Of a stretch of 64,000 bases of DNA, positions 38,234 through 45,458 are shown in pieces (positions within the stretch are counted from its first letter, which is position 1; every line of letters begins with the position of its first letter). The notes beneath the pieces are model-generated. The model saw nothing but the letters and a program-made list of their open reading frames with translations. It did not search any database and was not told the origin of the DNA. Position numbers and translations under genes: made by a program. Source of the stretch: a virus; the IMG/VR virus record IMGVR_UViG_3300009506_000011, positions 20,187-84,186 of that record; one strand, given 5' to 3'.

Positions 38234-39233
38234 GCTTCTTTATCCTCAATGGTCTACTGGTTGACGGCTTCACCACCTGGGCGACAATGTGCTGCCGGCC
38301 AAGCTCTTTGGCGAAGTCGTGATGGTTCCCCGGCGGCGTCACCTTGACGTAACCGGAGCGCTCCTGCGTTCGCAGGGTGATCTGAAAGTCGGCGACGAAG
38401 CCGCGTTCAGCGGCGCCCATCGCAAGCCGAATGCGCGCCTCGCTTGCTCGGAGTGCTGCCTCGGTGGTCCGCGCCTCGGCGCGGAGCCGCACAATCTCGT
38501 CGGCGTAGCAGGCGAGGTCCTCGGACAAGACGACCTCGCTGCCATCGTCCTCGGGGTAGTGGCGCGCGATGGCACGGGCGGCCGACTCGCTGCCGTCTGG
38601 CTCCGGCGGGTCCCGGTCGATGACGCGCTGCCAGAAACGCTCACCGTGCCAGATGATGCGGCGGATCATCCGCTCGTCCCGTGGGATGTCCTGCCAGACG
38701 AAGCGCGCGCCGCCGATGAGGCAGGCGATGGCGCCGCGGCTGGCCCCCGTAACGAGCAGCTGGTGCTGGACCTGGATGAAGTACGGCTCCGGCGCACCAT
38801 CCGCCCAGTCGGCAATCTGGTAGGCGGAGTGCGTCTTGGCTTCGAGGGGTTGCCATCTGGCCTTGTTCGCTGCTACTTCCTCGATGCTCAAAAGCTCGAC
38901 TTCGCTCGGCTCCAGCGTCCAAGCATCCAGCGTGCATTGCGCCCAGGGATGCTCACGGCTCCGCAGCAGCTGGCCGCTCGGCCGCACGAGCCGCCCGGTG
39001 CGCTCGCCGAAGGTTTGGATGATGATGGGCTCAAGCTTGTGGCCCCACTCGATCGCCTCGACGTCCGACGGGTCGACCGGCGGGATCTCGCCCATCTTTT
39101 CGAGCGCGAGCTCGTAGGCGCTGCGCCACTTGCTCAGGCCCATGACCGCCGCCATCTCGGAGGCGCCAATGCCGGCGGTGCGCTTCTCGAGCCAGTCCTC
39201 GCGGTCGTCGCAGGGGATGACGTCGTAGGTCAT
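38226..39233 (-). CDS. YqaJ-type exonuclease
   Basis: 335 residues. RTAGIGASEMAAVMGLSKWR and SAYELALEKMGEI open the YqaJ/lambda-Exo fold; EWGHKLEPIIIQTFGERTGR, LDAWT, WQPLEAKTHSAY (Asp/Glu-x-Lys) and YFIQVQHQLLVTGA follow. Provides 5'-3' resection for RecT. 8-bp overlap with recT. Confidence 0.9.
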   Translation of the reverse strand: MTYDVIPCDDREDWLEKRTAGIGASEMAAVMGLSKWRSAYELALEKMGEIPPVDPSDVEAIEWGHKLEPIIIQTFGERTGRLVRPSGQLLRSREHPWAQCTLDAWTLEPSEVELLSIEEVAANKARWQPLEAKTHSAYQIADWADGAPEPYFIQVQHQLLVTGASRGAIACLIGGARFVWQDIPRDERMIRRIIWHGERFWQRVIDRDPPEPDGSESAARAIARHYPEDDGSEVVLSEDLACYADEIVRLRAEARTTEAALRASEARIRLAMGAAERGFVADFQITLRTQERSGYVKVTPPGNHHDFAKELGRQHIVAQVVKPSTSRPLRIKKHG

Positions 39234-39571
39234 GGCTGCCCCATGAGGCGGGGCTCGCGCTCGGCGAGCAGGTCCCTATCGCTAAGCCCCATGAGGCGCC
39301 GCTGATCGTCTTCGGTGACGGGTCCTGAGAAAGGTATGGGGTCGGCTGCGACAAATCCCAGCTGCTCCATTGCTCGAGCGGCGCGTGGCGCCAATGGCAG
39401 GTCGGCGCCACACTGCAGCGCCGCATAGCCGGAGCCGCCGCACCAGCCGCACCGACCAGCCTGCGGCTGCCAGCCTTTGGCGGTGAAGACGACCGGGTAC
39501 GCCTTGTGACGCTTGCGCCAGCCTCGTCGCCACCGCCGGAAGGAAAGACCGGTTAGAACGAGGCTGATCAT
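39230..39571 (-). CDS. small CxxC hypothetical protein
   Basis: 113 residues. AGRCGWCGGSGYAALQC has a CxxCxGxG-type zinc motif; C-terminal DDQRRLMGLSDRDLLAERE. ATGA overlaps both sides in the early operon. Confidence 0.5.
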   Translation of the reverse strand: MISLVLTGLSFRRWRRGWRKRHKAYPVVFTAKGWQPQAGRCGWCGGSGYAALQCGADLPLAPRAARAMEQLGFVAADPIPFSGPVTEDDQRRLMGLSDRDLLAEREPRLMGQP

Positions 39572-39906
39572 GGCGCCTCCAGTGGAGGCATGTTCGGCCC
39601 CGGTAGCGGCGGCTCAGCCGGCTCTTCTCCGACCGACATCGTAAGGCCCCGGTTCCACGCTCGGCCGGCTTGCCTGCGGACGATGGCGCGCCGTTTCGCC
39701 TCCCGCGCTGCCTCGGAATCGGTCTCGCGCAGAGCCACGATGGCCGCGTCGGCGACGAGCCGGGCGGTTGCGCACGAGTCATCGTGCAGAGCGAACGACG
39801 GAGACGACGGCCGCAGCTCGGTGTCCTCGAATGGCCACAGGCAACCGAGGAAAAGAATCACCAGACCGCCAGGCCCGGCGCGCTTGCACAGCTCATCCAG
39901 CGTCAT
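39568..39906 (-). CDS. hypothetical early protein
   Basis: 112 residues, MTLDELCKRAGPGGLVILFL then acidic/helical sequence (AAREAKRRAIVRRQAGRAWN). No family recognised; overlaps the Cro-like gene by 14 bp. Confidence 0.5.
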   Translation of the reverse strand: MTLDELCKRAGPGGLVILFLGCLWPFEDTELRPSSPSFALHDDSCATARLVADAAIVALRETDSEAAREAKRRAIVRRQAGRAWNRGLTMSVGEEPAEPPLPGPNMPPLEAP

Positions 39907-40081
39907 CGCTCACCTCGTTCGGATCCCTGAAGCCCAGCGTCGCCAGCGCCTCGCGGATCCTCGTCTTGCTGTTGTCGTTCACGGCGTCGCCCGAGAGGTA
40001 CCGCCGCACCGTCTGCGGCGACACAACCGCCTTGGCGGCGACTCGGACCACGTCATGGCTAGATGTCACATCGGGTTGCAT
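39893..40081 (-). CDS. Cro-like HTH regulator
   Basis: 62 residues. SHDVVRVAAKAVVSPQTVRR with YLSGDAVNDNSKTRIREAL is a LacI/Cro-type HTH. Leaderless: ATG 6 bases after TCAATT. Heads the reverse recombination operon and faces the repressor gene at 40168, a lambda-like switch layout. Confidence 0.75.
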   Translation of the reverse strand: MQPDVTSSHDVVRVAAKAVVSPQTVRRYLSGDAVNDNSKTRIREALATLGFRDPNEVSDDAG

Positions 40082-40087
40082 GGTGCC

Positions 40088-40161
40088 AATTGAGCACAGC
40101 CGGTTAGGGTTGTCAACAGAAAAGTGACTAGTTGACCGCTTGTCCAGTAGTTTGCTAGTAT
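40088..40161. promoter_or_regulatory. divergent early/repressor promoters and operators
   Basis: Reverse: TTGACA 40116-40111, 17-bp spacer, TCAATT 40093-40088, leaderless start 40081. Forward: TTGACC 40132-40137, 18-bp spacer, TAGTAT 40156-40161, leaderless start 40168. Between them lie GTTGTCAAC and GACTAGTTGAC, dyad elements probably bound by the two regulators. Confidence 0.75.
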
Positions 40162-40167
40162 CTGGAC

Positions 40168-40512
40168 ATGCCTACCCCCACTCCCCTCGGCCGGCGTCTG
40201 AAGCTGGCTCGGCTGATGACCTTCCCGCCGGTGCCGGAGGCCGGACCGGAGCCGGCGGCTGGCTGGCAACGTGTCAGCCAGCGGGAGCTGAGCCTGATGG
40301 CCGGTCGGTCTGACGGCCTCGTCGGTCACCTCGAAGGGGGCCGGACGAAGGACTCGACGGTTGAAACCACGACGCGGCTCTGCGCGATCCTGGGCATCAC
40401 CACCGACTGGCTCGCCACCGGCAAGCAGCCGGCGCATCCTGGCGGCGGCGAGCTGAACGCCGAAATCGTCAACCACGCCGTGCGAGCCACACGAACGACG
40501 GAGGCGGCGTGA
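40168..40512 (+). CDS. XRE-family (CI-like) repressor
   Basis: 114 residues. LGRRLKLARL, RVSQRELSLMAGRSDGLVGH, LEGGRTKDSTVETTTRLCAI and GITTDWLATGKQP form a complete XRE helix-turn-helix domain. No peptidase domain, so not LexA-cleavage regulated. Divergent from the Cro-like gene; leaderless. Confidence 0.8.
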   Translation: MPTPTPLGRRLKLARLMTFPPVPEAGPEPAAGWQRVSQRELSLMAGRSDGLVGHLEGGRTKDSTVETTTRLCAILGITTDWLATGKQPAHPGGGELNAEIVNHAVRATRTTEAA

Positions 40513-40589
40513 TGCCCGGGGAACTGCCGGATGACGTGATGCGCCGGCTCTGTGAGGCAGATCCGCTGGCGGACTTGAAGAGTCGGTGA
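40512..40589 (+). CDS. 25-residue peptide
   Basis: MPGELPDDVMRRLCEADPLA and DLKSR, ATG overlapping the repressor stop. Helical; could be a real minigene or chance. Confidence 0.3.
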   Translation: MPGELPDDVMRRLCEADPLADLKSR

Positions 40590-40613
40590 TCGAGCAGGCG
40601 GTAAGCTTACTAG

Positions 40614-40642
40614 TTGACTAGCGATGCGCGCCGCGGTAGTCT
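40614..40642 (+). promoter_or_regulatory. CTAG-type promoter (TTGACT-N17-TAGTCT) of the replication operon
   Basis: TTGACT 40614-40619 in ACTAGTTGACTAGC, 17-bp spacer, TAGTCT 40637-40642. Unlike the others it leaves a short leader with GGAGGTG before ATG 40660. Confidence 0.7.
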
Positions 40643-40659
40643 GTCGTCGGAGGTGACCG

Positions 40660-40947
40660 ATGGCGACGATGAGCGAGCTGGGCTTTACCTGGTACGGACG
40701 CGAGAATAACGGCGGCTGGCGCTTCGATGTGCGGCTGCGGGATCCGGCGGTTCGAGCTGCGCAGCTGGAGCGCTGGAGCGAGGAACGAAAGGAGCGTTGC
40801 CGGGCCCTGATCCGCCGGCCGCACTGCAAGCGGCCGCGCAAGCTGAAGCTCCTTCGGCGGATATATGGCGGGCGACAGCAGCTGCCACCCGACGTGCAGC
40901 AGCTGGACGGCCAGCTCATGAACCGGCATGCACGGCGTGCGCTATGA
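40660..40947 (+). CDS. hypothetical basic protein
   Basis: 95 residues, MATMSELGFTWYGRENNGGW then Arg-rich helices (RWSEERKERCRALIRRPHC). First gene of the forward operon; GGAGGTG ribosome site. Function unknown. Confidence 0.6.
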   Translation: MATMSELGFTWYGRENNGGWRFDVRLRDPAVRAAQLERWSEERKERCRALIRRPHCKRPRKLKLLRRIYGGRQQLPPDVQQLDGQLMNRHARRAL

Positions 40948-41063
40948 GCTGGCTACGAGACGAGTACGGCGAGGTCAGCTGGCTATTCGCCGGGATCGTC
41001 GCTCTGGCGCTGCTGATCACCGAGGAAGGCGTAGCCGTTTGCCGGTGCAGAAGGCAGCCGTGA
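40944..41063 (+). CDS. 39-residue single-pass membrane peptide
   Basis: MSWLRDEYGEVSWLFAGIVA then LALLITEEGVAVCRCRRQP: one hydrophobic helix and a Cys/Arg tail. ATGA overlap upstream, GTGA downstream. Confidence 0.5.
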   Translation: MSWLRDEYGEVSWLFAGIVALALLITEEGVAVCRCRRQP

Positions 41064-41158
41064 TCTGCCTACGTTGCCAGGAGACGGGTGTGCTCGTCCC
41101 GCGCCTGCGCGAGCGGCTGCTCGCCGTCATCATCGCAGCGGCCTGGAGGGGATGCTGA
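41060..41158 (+). CDS. 32-residue peptide with CxxC
   Basis: GTG overlaps the previous TGA; VICLRCQETGVLVPRLRERL and a hydrophobic end. Its TGA overlaps the next ATG (TGATG). Tightly embedded, so probably translated. Confidence 0.4.
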   Translation: MICLRCQETGVLVPRLRERLLAVIIAAAWRGC

Positions 41159-41529
41159 TGAAGCTCATCTACGTGGCCGGCCCCTACCGGGCCGCAAACC
41201 ACTGGCTCATCGAGCAGAACATCCACCGCGCGCGTGAGCTTGGCGCTCGCCTCGCCCAGCTCGGCGCAGCGCCCCTGATCCCGCACGCAAACACGGCACA
41301 CTGGGACGGCCTTTGCTCGGACGAGTTCTGGCTCAAGGCTGGCATCGAGATGCTCCGGCGCTGCGATGGTGTCGTGCTTGTCAAGGGGTGGTCGGAGTCC
41401 CGGGGCACGTTGGCCGAGGTTGATGAGGCTCACCGGCGCGGACTACCGGTGCTTGGAAAGCCGAGCCCGCCAGACGATATCCTCGCGGAGTGGCTGGCAC
41501 GCGTCCGCAAGCGAGCGATGCGACCATGA
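41158..41529 (+). CDS. DUF4406/deoxyribosyltransferase-like protein
   Basis: 123 residues. MKLIYVAGPYRAANHW, ARELGARLAQLGAAPLIPHA, CDGVVLVKGWSESRGTLAEV are the DUF4406/NDT-fold blocks. GGAGGGG lies 6 bases before the ATG. A second family member in the phage beside the one at 7236, pointing to nucleotide salvage or base supply. Confidence 0.75.
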   Translation: MKLIYVAGPYRAANHWLIEQNIHRARELGARLAQLGAAPLIPHANTAHWDGLCSDEFWLKAGIEMLRRCDGVVLVKGWSESRGTLAEVDEAHRRGLPVLGKPSPPDDILAEWLARVRKRAMRP

Positions 41530-41795
41530 GCGCCACAGACGCCATCCTTCAGCAGCACCTGCTCGACGCGCCGGCGGGCCTCGAGCTGTCCTGCTCGCGG
41601 CTGCTCGAAGGTCGCTACCACGCTTGCTGGGTCGGCTCCCTCCAGAATGGCATGCGGATCGCCGCGCTCGGGATGGGGCCGACTCGCGAGGCCGCCATCG
41701 TCGCGGCGTCGCTCACGCTTGAGCGAGCGCTGCTCTGCGATGCCGCCTCCGACCTCGGCAACCTTGGCGTCTGGCTACCGCGGGGACAAGCATGA
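41526..41795 (+). CDS. hypothetical protein
   Basis: 89 residues, MSATDAILQQHLLDAPAGLE; beta region RYHACWVGSLQNGMRIAALG then helix TREAAIVAASLTLERAL, reminiscent of small phage DUF2591-type proteins, not certain. ATGA/4-bp overlaps on both sides. Confidence 0.5.
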   Translation: MSATDAILQQHLLDAPAGLELSCSRLLEGRYHACWVGSLQNGMRIAALGMGPTREAAIVAASLTLERALLCDAASDLGNLGVWLPRGQA

Positions 41796-42562
41796 GCCTC
41801 TTCGACCAGGGGCCGGGGCGGGAAGCGCTGCTCGCCGCTGTCGAGGGTGTCCACCAGGCTGACGCGGTGGAGTGGCTCGCGGGCCTGCCGCCGGAGTCTG
41901 TCGACCTGGTCATCACGGACCCGGCCTACGAGAGCCTCGAGAGGCATCGGGCGCACGGCACGACCACGCGGCTGAAGCACTGGTTCCCCATCTTCCCCAA
42001 CGCGCGCTTCGCGGAGCTGCTGGCGCAGGTCTACCGCGTCCTGCGGCCGGACAGCCACTTCTACTTTCAGTGCGACGAGGAGACGGCGGACGTGGTCAAG
42101 CCGCTCGGGCGCGCCGCCGGCTTCAGGTTCTGGAAGTCGCTCATCTGGGACAAGGTGGATCTCGGGATGGGGTATCACTACCGGTGCCGGTGCGAGCGCA
42201 TCCTGTTCTTCGAGAAGGGCAAGCGGAAGCTCAACGACCTCAGCGTGCCAGACGTGCTGCAGTTCCGGCGCGTGCGCAACGGCTCCCCCACCGAGAAGCC
42301 CGTGGAGCTGTACGAGGTGCTGGTCCGGCAGAGCTCCGAGCGAGGTGAGGTCGTGGCGGATCCGTTTCTCGGCTCCGGCGCCTGCGGCGAGGCCGCGCTG
42401 CGGCTCGGCCGGCGCTTCGGTGGCTGCGACATCTCGGAAGCGGCGGTCGGCTGCGCCACGGTCCGGCTTGCCCCGTGGTTCGTCGCTAGCCGATTTCGCC
42501 AGCCGGTCCACATCTCCGGGGCATTGGCGAGCGCCGGTTTGCTGCCAGACGAAAAGGCTTGA
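41792..42562 (+). CDS. DNA methyltransferase, beta-type N4/N6
   Basis: 256 residues. Catalytic motif VDLVITDPAYESLERHRAHG (DPAY, a variant of DPPY) precedes the AdoMet motif VVADPFLGSGACGEAALRLG, the beta-class order. VELYEVLVRQSSERGEVV is the usual linker. Probably protects phage DNA or regulates; DPAY suggests N6-A or N4-C activity. Confidence 0.85.
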   Translation: MSLFDQGPGREALLAAVEGVHQADAVEWLAGLPPESVDLVITDPAYESLERHRAHGTTTRLKHWFPIFPNARFAELLAQVYRVLRPDSHFYFQCDEETADVVKPLGRAAGFRFWKSLIWDKVDLGMGYHYRCRCERILFFEKGKRKLNDLSVPDVLQFRRVRNGSPTEKPVELYEVLVRQSSERGEVVADPFLGSGACGEAALRLGRRFGGCDISEAAVGCATVRLAPWFVASRFRQPVHISGALASAGLLPDEKA

Positions 42563-42587
42563 CGGCACTGGACGAGTTGTTCACGAT
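42559..42587 (+). promoter_or_regulatory. leaderless promoter (TTGACG-N17-CACGAT)
   Basis: TTGACG 42559-42564 overlapping the methyltransferase stop, 17-bp spacer, CACGAT 42582-42587, 6 bases, GTG 42594. Confidence 0.55.
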
Positions 42588-42593
42588 GTCCTC

Positions 42594-42803
42594 GTGAAAA
42601 CTACGAGCAACGCGCGTCACGTTGACGTCCCGATGACGGGCACTTTTTGGCGGTACCTGAAGGAGCTACGTCAGCGGCTCGGTACATCGAGCTGGGCGGA
42701 GACATTTCGAGCCGCTGTCCGTGAAGCGGTTGATCGGCGGCGAAGAGAGGACGCTGAGGCAGGTCGTCACCTATCCTTGGTAGGGGAGCCAGAGCAAGAC
42801 TGA
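42594..42803 (+). CDS. ribbon-helix-helix-like small protein
   Basis: 69 residues, GTG start. KTTSNARHVDVPMTGTFWRY then LKELRQRLGTSSWAETFRAA and VREAVDRRRR have the strand-helix-helix plan of an RHH repressor. Located just before the replication initiator. Confidence 0.5.
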   Translation: MKTTSNARHVDVPMTGTFWRYLKELRQRLGTSSWAETFRAAVREAVDRRRREDAEAGRHLSLVGEPEQD

Positions 42804-43999
42804 TGGCCCGCGGCCGCATGCTTCTCAAGTCGCTGAGCCTTTGTGGCCAGCTTGCCGATCTGTCAGACGACACGGCACGACTGCTCTTCTGCATGTGCGT
42901 CCCACACCTTGATCGGGAGGGACGTTTGCAGGGCGATCCCCGGCGTCTCGCGGCGACCGTGTGGCCGCTGCTGCACGGTCCGCAGCCGACCGCACGAGCG
43001 CTGGCGGAGCTCGTTGAGCAGCGACTCGTCGCCGTCTACGACGATGAGCGCGGTCAGACTGTCGTTTGGTTCCCGGCCTTCGAGCGCTCACAGCCTGGGC
43101 TCCGACGGGACAGAGAGGCGGAGAGCAGCTACGGTCCGCCGCCTTCGTGCGAGCCCTCTGGTTTGGTGCCTGCGTGGCTGCGGGAGTACTCCGGACCTAC
43201 TCCGGAGCAATCCCGCGGTGGTCCGGAGTACTCCGGAGTTTTCCCGGAGTACTCCGGACCTACTCCGGAGCAACCCGAGCTAAGTGTTCGAAAGGTGGAA
43301 ACTCCGGAGTTTTCCCGGAGTACTCCGGGAGTGCTCCCGCCTAAATCAAAGGAAAGTAAAGGAAGGGAGGTTGCCGCGCGTGCGCGCGTAGCAACCGCCG
43401 CGCCACCACCACAACAGGAGCAGGCGGTCTGCGAAGGGTGCGACGATATCGCCGAGTGCGGTGCCGATGGTGTGCCAGTGGGATGGGCGGATGGGCTCTG
43501 CCCCGAGTGCCAGCGCCACGACGTGAGCCAAACCGCCGGCTACCTCCAAAGCATCAAGAACCAAGGAGCCAAGCCAGCGCCACCGTCCAAGCTCGGAACG
43601 GCACCCATGAACCCGGTGGCGCGCCAGCTGGCGGAGCATATTAGGACTCACCGGCGCTTCGATGGCATCGACGCTGGCGAGATCGGCAACAGCAACGCTC
43701 ACCTCGTCGAGACGGGTGGCAAGTCGCTAACCTGGCTGAAGGAGGCGATCGACGAGTGCAACCGGGACGCCGGCTCAGCCGCCGCCGCCAGGCGGCCCTG
43801 GTCCGACGATGTCCTCGCGCAGAAGCTTGGTCGCTACCTCTGGAAGGCAAGGCGCCCGGAGCCGAGCGATGCGGGAGAGGAGATCCACCATCACCCCCCG
43901 CTCTTCGTGGACAACGGACCGCGCCCGACCCCGGAGCAAACGCGGCAGTTTGCGGCCGAGGCGCTGGCGAAGTTCCGCGCCGGCAGGAAGGTGCCATGA
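42803..43999 (+). CDS. replication initiator (lambda O-like, ori inside gene)
   Basis: 398 residues. N-terminal LLKSLSLCGQLADLSDDTAR, LLFCMCVPHLDREGRLQGDP and RRLAATVWPLL form the winged-helix 'replisome organiser' head. The middle (residues ~127-180) is low complexity because the DNA is an iteron array (EYSGPTPEQ repeats). Then a Cys cluster (CEGCDDIAECGADG, LCPECQ) and a helical C-terminal domain for helicase loading. Upstream of dnaB-like gene. Confidence 0.75.
   Translation: MARGRMLLKSLSLCGQLADLSDDTARLLFCMCVPHLDREGRLQGDPRRLAATVWPLLHGPQPTARALAELVEQRLVAVYDDERGQTVVWFPAFERSQPGLRRDREAESSYGPPPSCEPSGLVPAWLREYSGPTPEQSRGGPEYSGVFPEYSGPTPEQPELSVRKVETPEFSRSTPGVLPPKSKESKGREVAARARVATAAPPPQQEQAVCEGCDDIAECGADGVPVGWADGLCPECQRHDVSQTAGYLQSIKNQGAKPAPPSKLGTAPMNPVARQLAEHIRTHRRFDGIDAGEIGNSNAHLVETGGKSLTWLKEAIDECNRDAGSAAAARRPWSDDVLAQKLGRYLWKARRPEPSDAGEEIHHHPPLFVDNGPRPTPEQTRQFAAEALAKFRAGRKVP
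43181..43370 (+). other. probable replication origin: iterons plus A-rich unwinding stretch
   Basis: Four GGAGTACTCC-centred palindromes (43183, 43225, 43246 and 43317 regions), CCTACTCCGGAGCAA twice, and a 28-bp perfect repeat (43230-43257 and 43301-43328). Directly downstream (43341-43370) comes an A-rich, one-strand-purine stretch, rare in this GC-rich DNA. Iterons inside the initiator gene followed by an AT-rich element is the lambda ori plan. Confidence 0.75.
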
Positions 44000-44778
44000 C
44001 GCTAGCCCCCTTCTTCCCCTACTACGGCAGCTGTTGGACCATGGCGCGGCTGTACCCTCGGCCGCGCCACGACCGCCTGATCGAGCCCTTCGCTGGCTCG
44101 GCCTGCTACAGCCTGCACCACCCCGAGCGCGACGTGGTGCTCGTCGAGCGGGACCCCGTCATCGCCGAGCTGTGGCGGTGGCTGCTACGGGTGACGCCGG
44201 CGGAGGTGCTCGCCCTGCCTGATCTCGAGGCGGGGCAGTCGACAGACGATCTGCCACTCGAGTGGGCCGCCCGTTCGCTGATCGGTTTTTGGACGAATCA
44301 GGGCAGCGCTCAGCCGCGCATGACGGCCACGACGTGGACCAAGGAAGCCATGAGCGAAAATCCCGCTGTGAACCGCGGGCGCACGTTCTGGGGGCGCCGC
44401 GCCCGCCACCGCGTCGCCCGGCAGCTCGAGGCGATCCGGCACTGGACGGTGGTTGAGGGCGACGCGATGGATCAAGAGCGCTTCCCTCCAGCCGGCGCTT
44501 GCGAAACCCGGTGCACGTGGTTTGTCGATCCGCCCTACTTCGGGCGGCCCGGCAGCCATTACCGTTTCGGCTCAAAGCTGATCGACTATCGCGAGCTAGG
44601 CGCCTGGTGCCAGATGCTACCGGGGCAGGTCATGGTGCGCGAGCAGCTCGGCGCCGACTGGCTGCCCTTCGAGGAGCTGGGCACCGTCAACGGGCAGCGG
44701 GGCAAGTCGACGGAGGTGGTGTGGTTTAGCGACGAAGGGGACCGCCCAGGGTGGCGGCAGCCGGAGCTGTTCGGATGA
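43996..44778 (+). CDS. Dam-like (D12 class) adenine methyltransferase
   Basis: 260 residues. YGSCWTMARLYPRPRHDRLI, AdoMet motif EPFAGSACYSLHHPERDVVL, and catalytic TWFVDPPYFGRPGSHYRFGS (DPPY) in alpha-class order. Phage Dam-like enzymes guard against restriction or time packaging. ATGA overlap with the initiator. Confidence 0.85.
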   Translation: MTLAPFFPYYGSCWTMARLYPRPRHDRLIEPFAGSACYSLHHPERDVVLVERDPVIAELWRWLLRVTPAEVLALPDLEAGQSTDDLPLEWAARSLIGFWTNQGSAQPRMTATTWTKEAMSENPAVNRGRTFWGRRARHRVARQLEAIRHWTVVEGDAMDQERFPPAGACETRCTWFVDPPYFGRPGSHYRFGSKLIDYRELGAWCQMLPGQVMVREQLGADWLPFEELGTVNGQRGKSTEVVWFSDEGDRPGWRQPELFG

Positions 44779-45458
44779 CGGTCGCCGCGCTCTTCGTGGA
44801 TCCTCGTCCCGGCGGCGCCTACGTCGGGATCCCCGGCGTAGAGGTGTGGGGCGCCAGGCGCTGTCCGGAACGTCCAGAGGATGTGCGTCCTGACGAGCGC
44901 GACGCGCGGCTGTATGCCGGGCCGCACCCGGTTGTGGCGCACTCGCCTTGCGCACGGTGGGGCCGCTACTGGTCGGGCAATCCGCTGCAGCCGGGCCGGT
45001 TCAAGCTCGGCGACGACGGCGGTTGCTTCGCGGCGGCGCTGGCGGCGCTCTACCGGTGGCACGGCGTGCTCGAGCATCCGGAGGCATCGCACGCCTGGCG
45101 GCACTTCGGTCTGGCGCCGCCTCATCGTTGGGGTGGCTGGACAGTCGCTGGCTGGACACCAGCCGGGGAGCTGGTGTGGACGTGCTGCGTCGAGCAAGGT
45201 CACTACGGCCATCGCGCTCGCAAGGCGACGTGGCTGCTGATGGTGGGCGCCGAGCCGCCGCAGCTGATCTGGGGGCCGAGCAAAGCCGATCCGACGCTGC
45301 GGATCGACGAGGGATACCATTCGACGGACGAGCGCCGGCGCAAGCACCGCCGATCTTCTCCGGCTGGTCGGCTCGGTCCCCGTGAACGCGCCGCCACCCC
45401 ACCGGCCTTTCGCGACGTCCTGCTAGCAATAGCTAGGTCCGCCGGGAGGTCCTCATGA
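44775..45458 (+). CDS. conserved phage protein, possible nucleotide/DNA-modification role
   Basis: 228 residues. VVAHSPCARWGRYWSGNPLQ, GGCFAAALAALYRWHGVLEH, PEASHAWRHFGL and VEQGHYGHRARKATWLL are strongly patterned and familiar from phage genomes next to methyltransferases, but the reaction is not known to me. SPC and VEQGHYGH could be catalytic. ATGA-coupled to the dam-like gene. Confidence 0.55.
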   Translation: MTVAALFVDPRPGGAYVGIPGVEVWGARRCPERPEDVRPDERDARLYAGPHPVVAHSPCARWGRYWSGNPLQPGRFKLGDDGGCFAAALAALYRWHGVLEHPEASHAWRHFGLAPPHRWGGWTVAGWTPAGELVWTCCVEQGHYGHRARKATWLLMVGAEPPQLIWGPSKADPTLRIDEGYHSTDERRRKHRRSSPAGRLGPRERAATPPAFRDVLLAIARSAGRSS

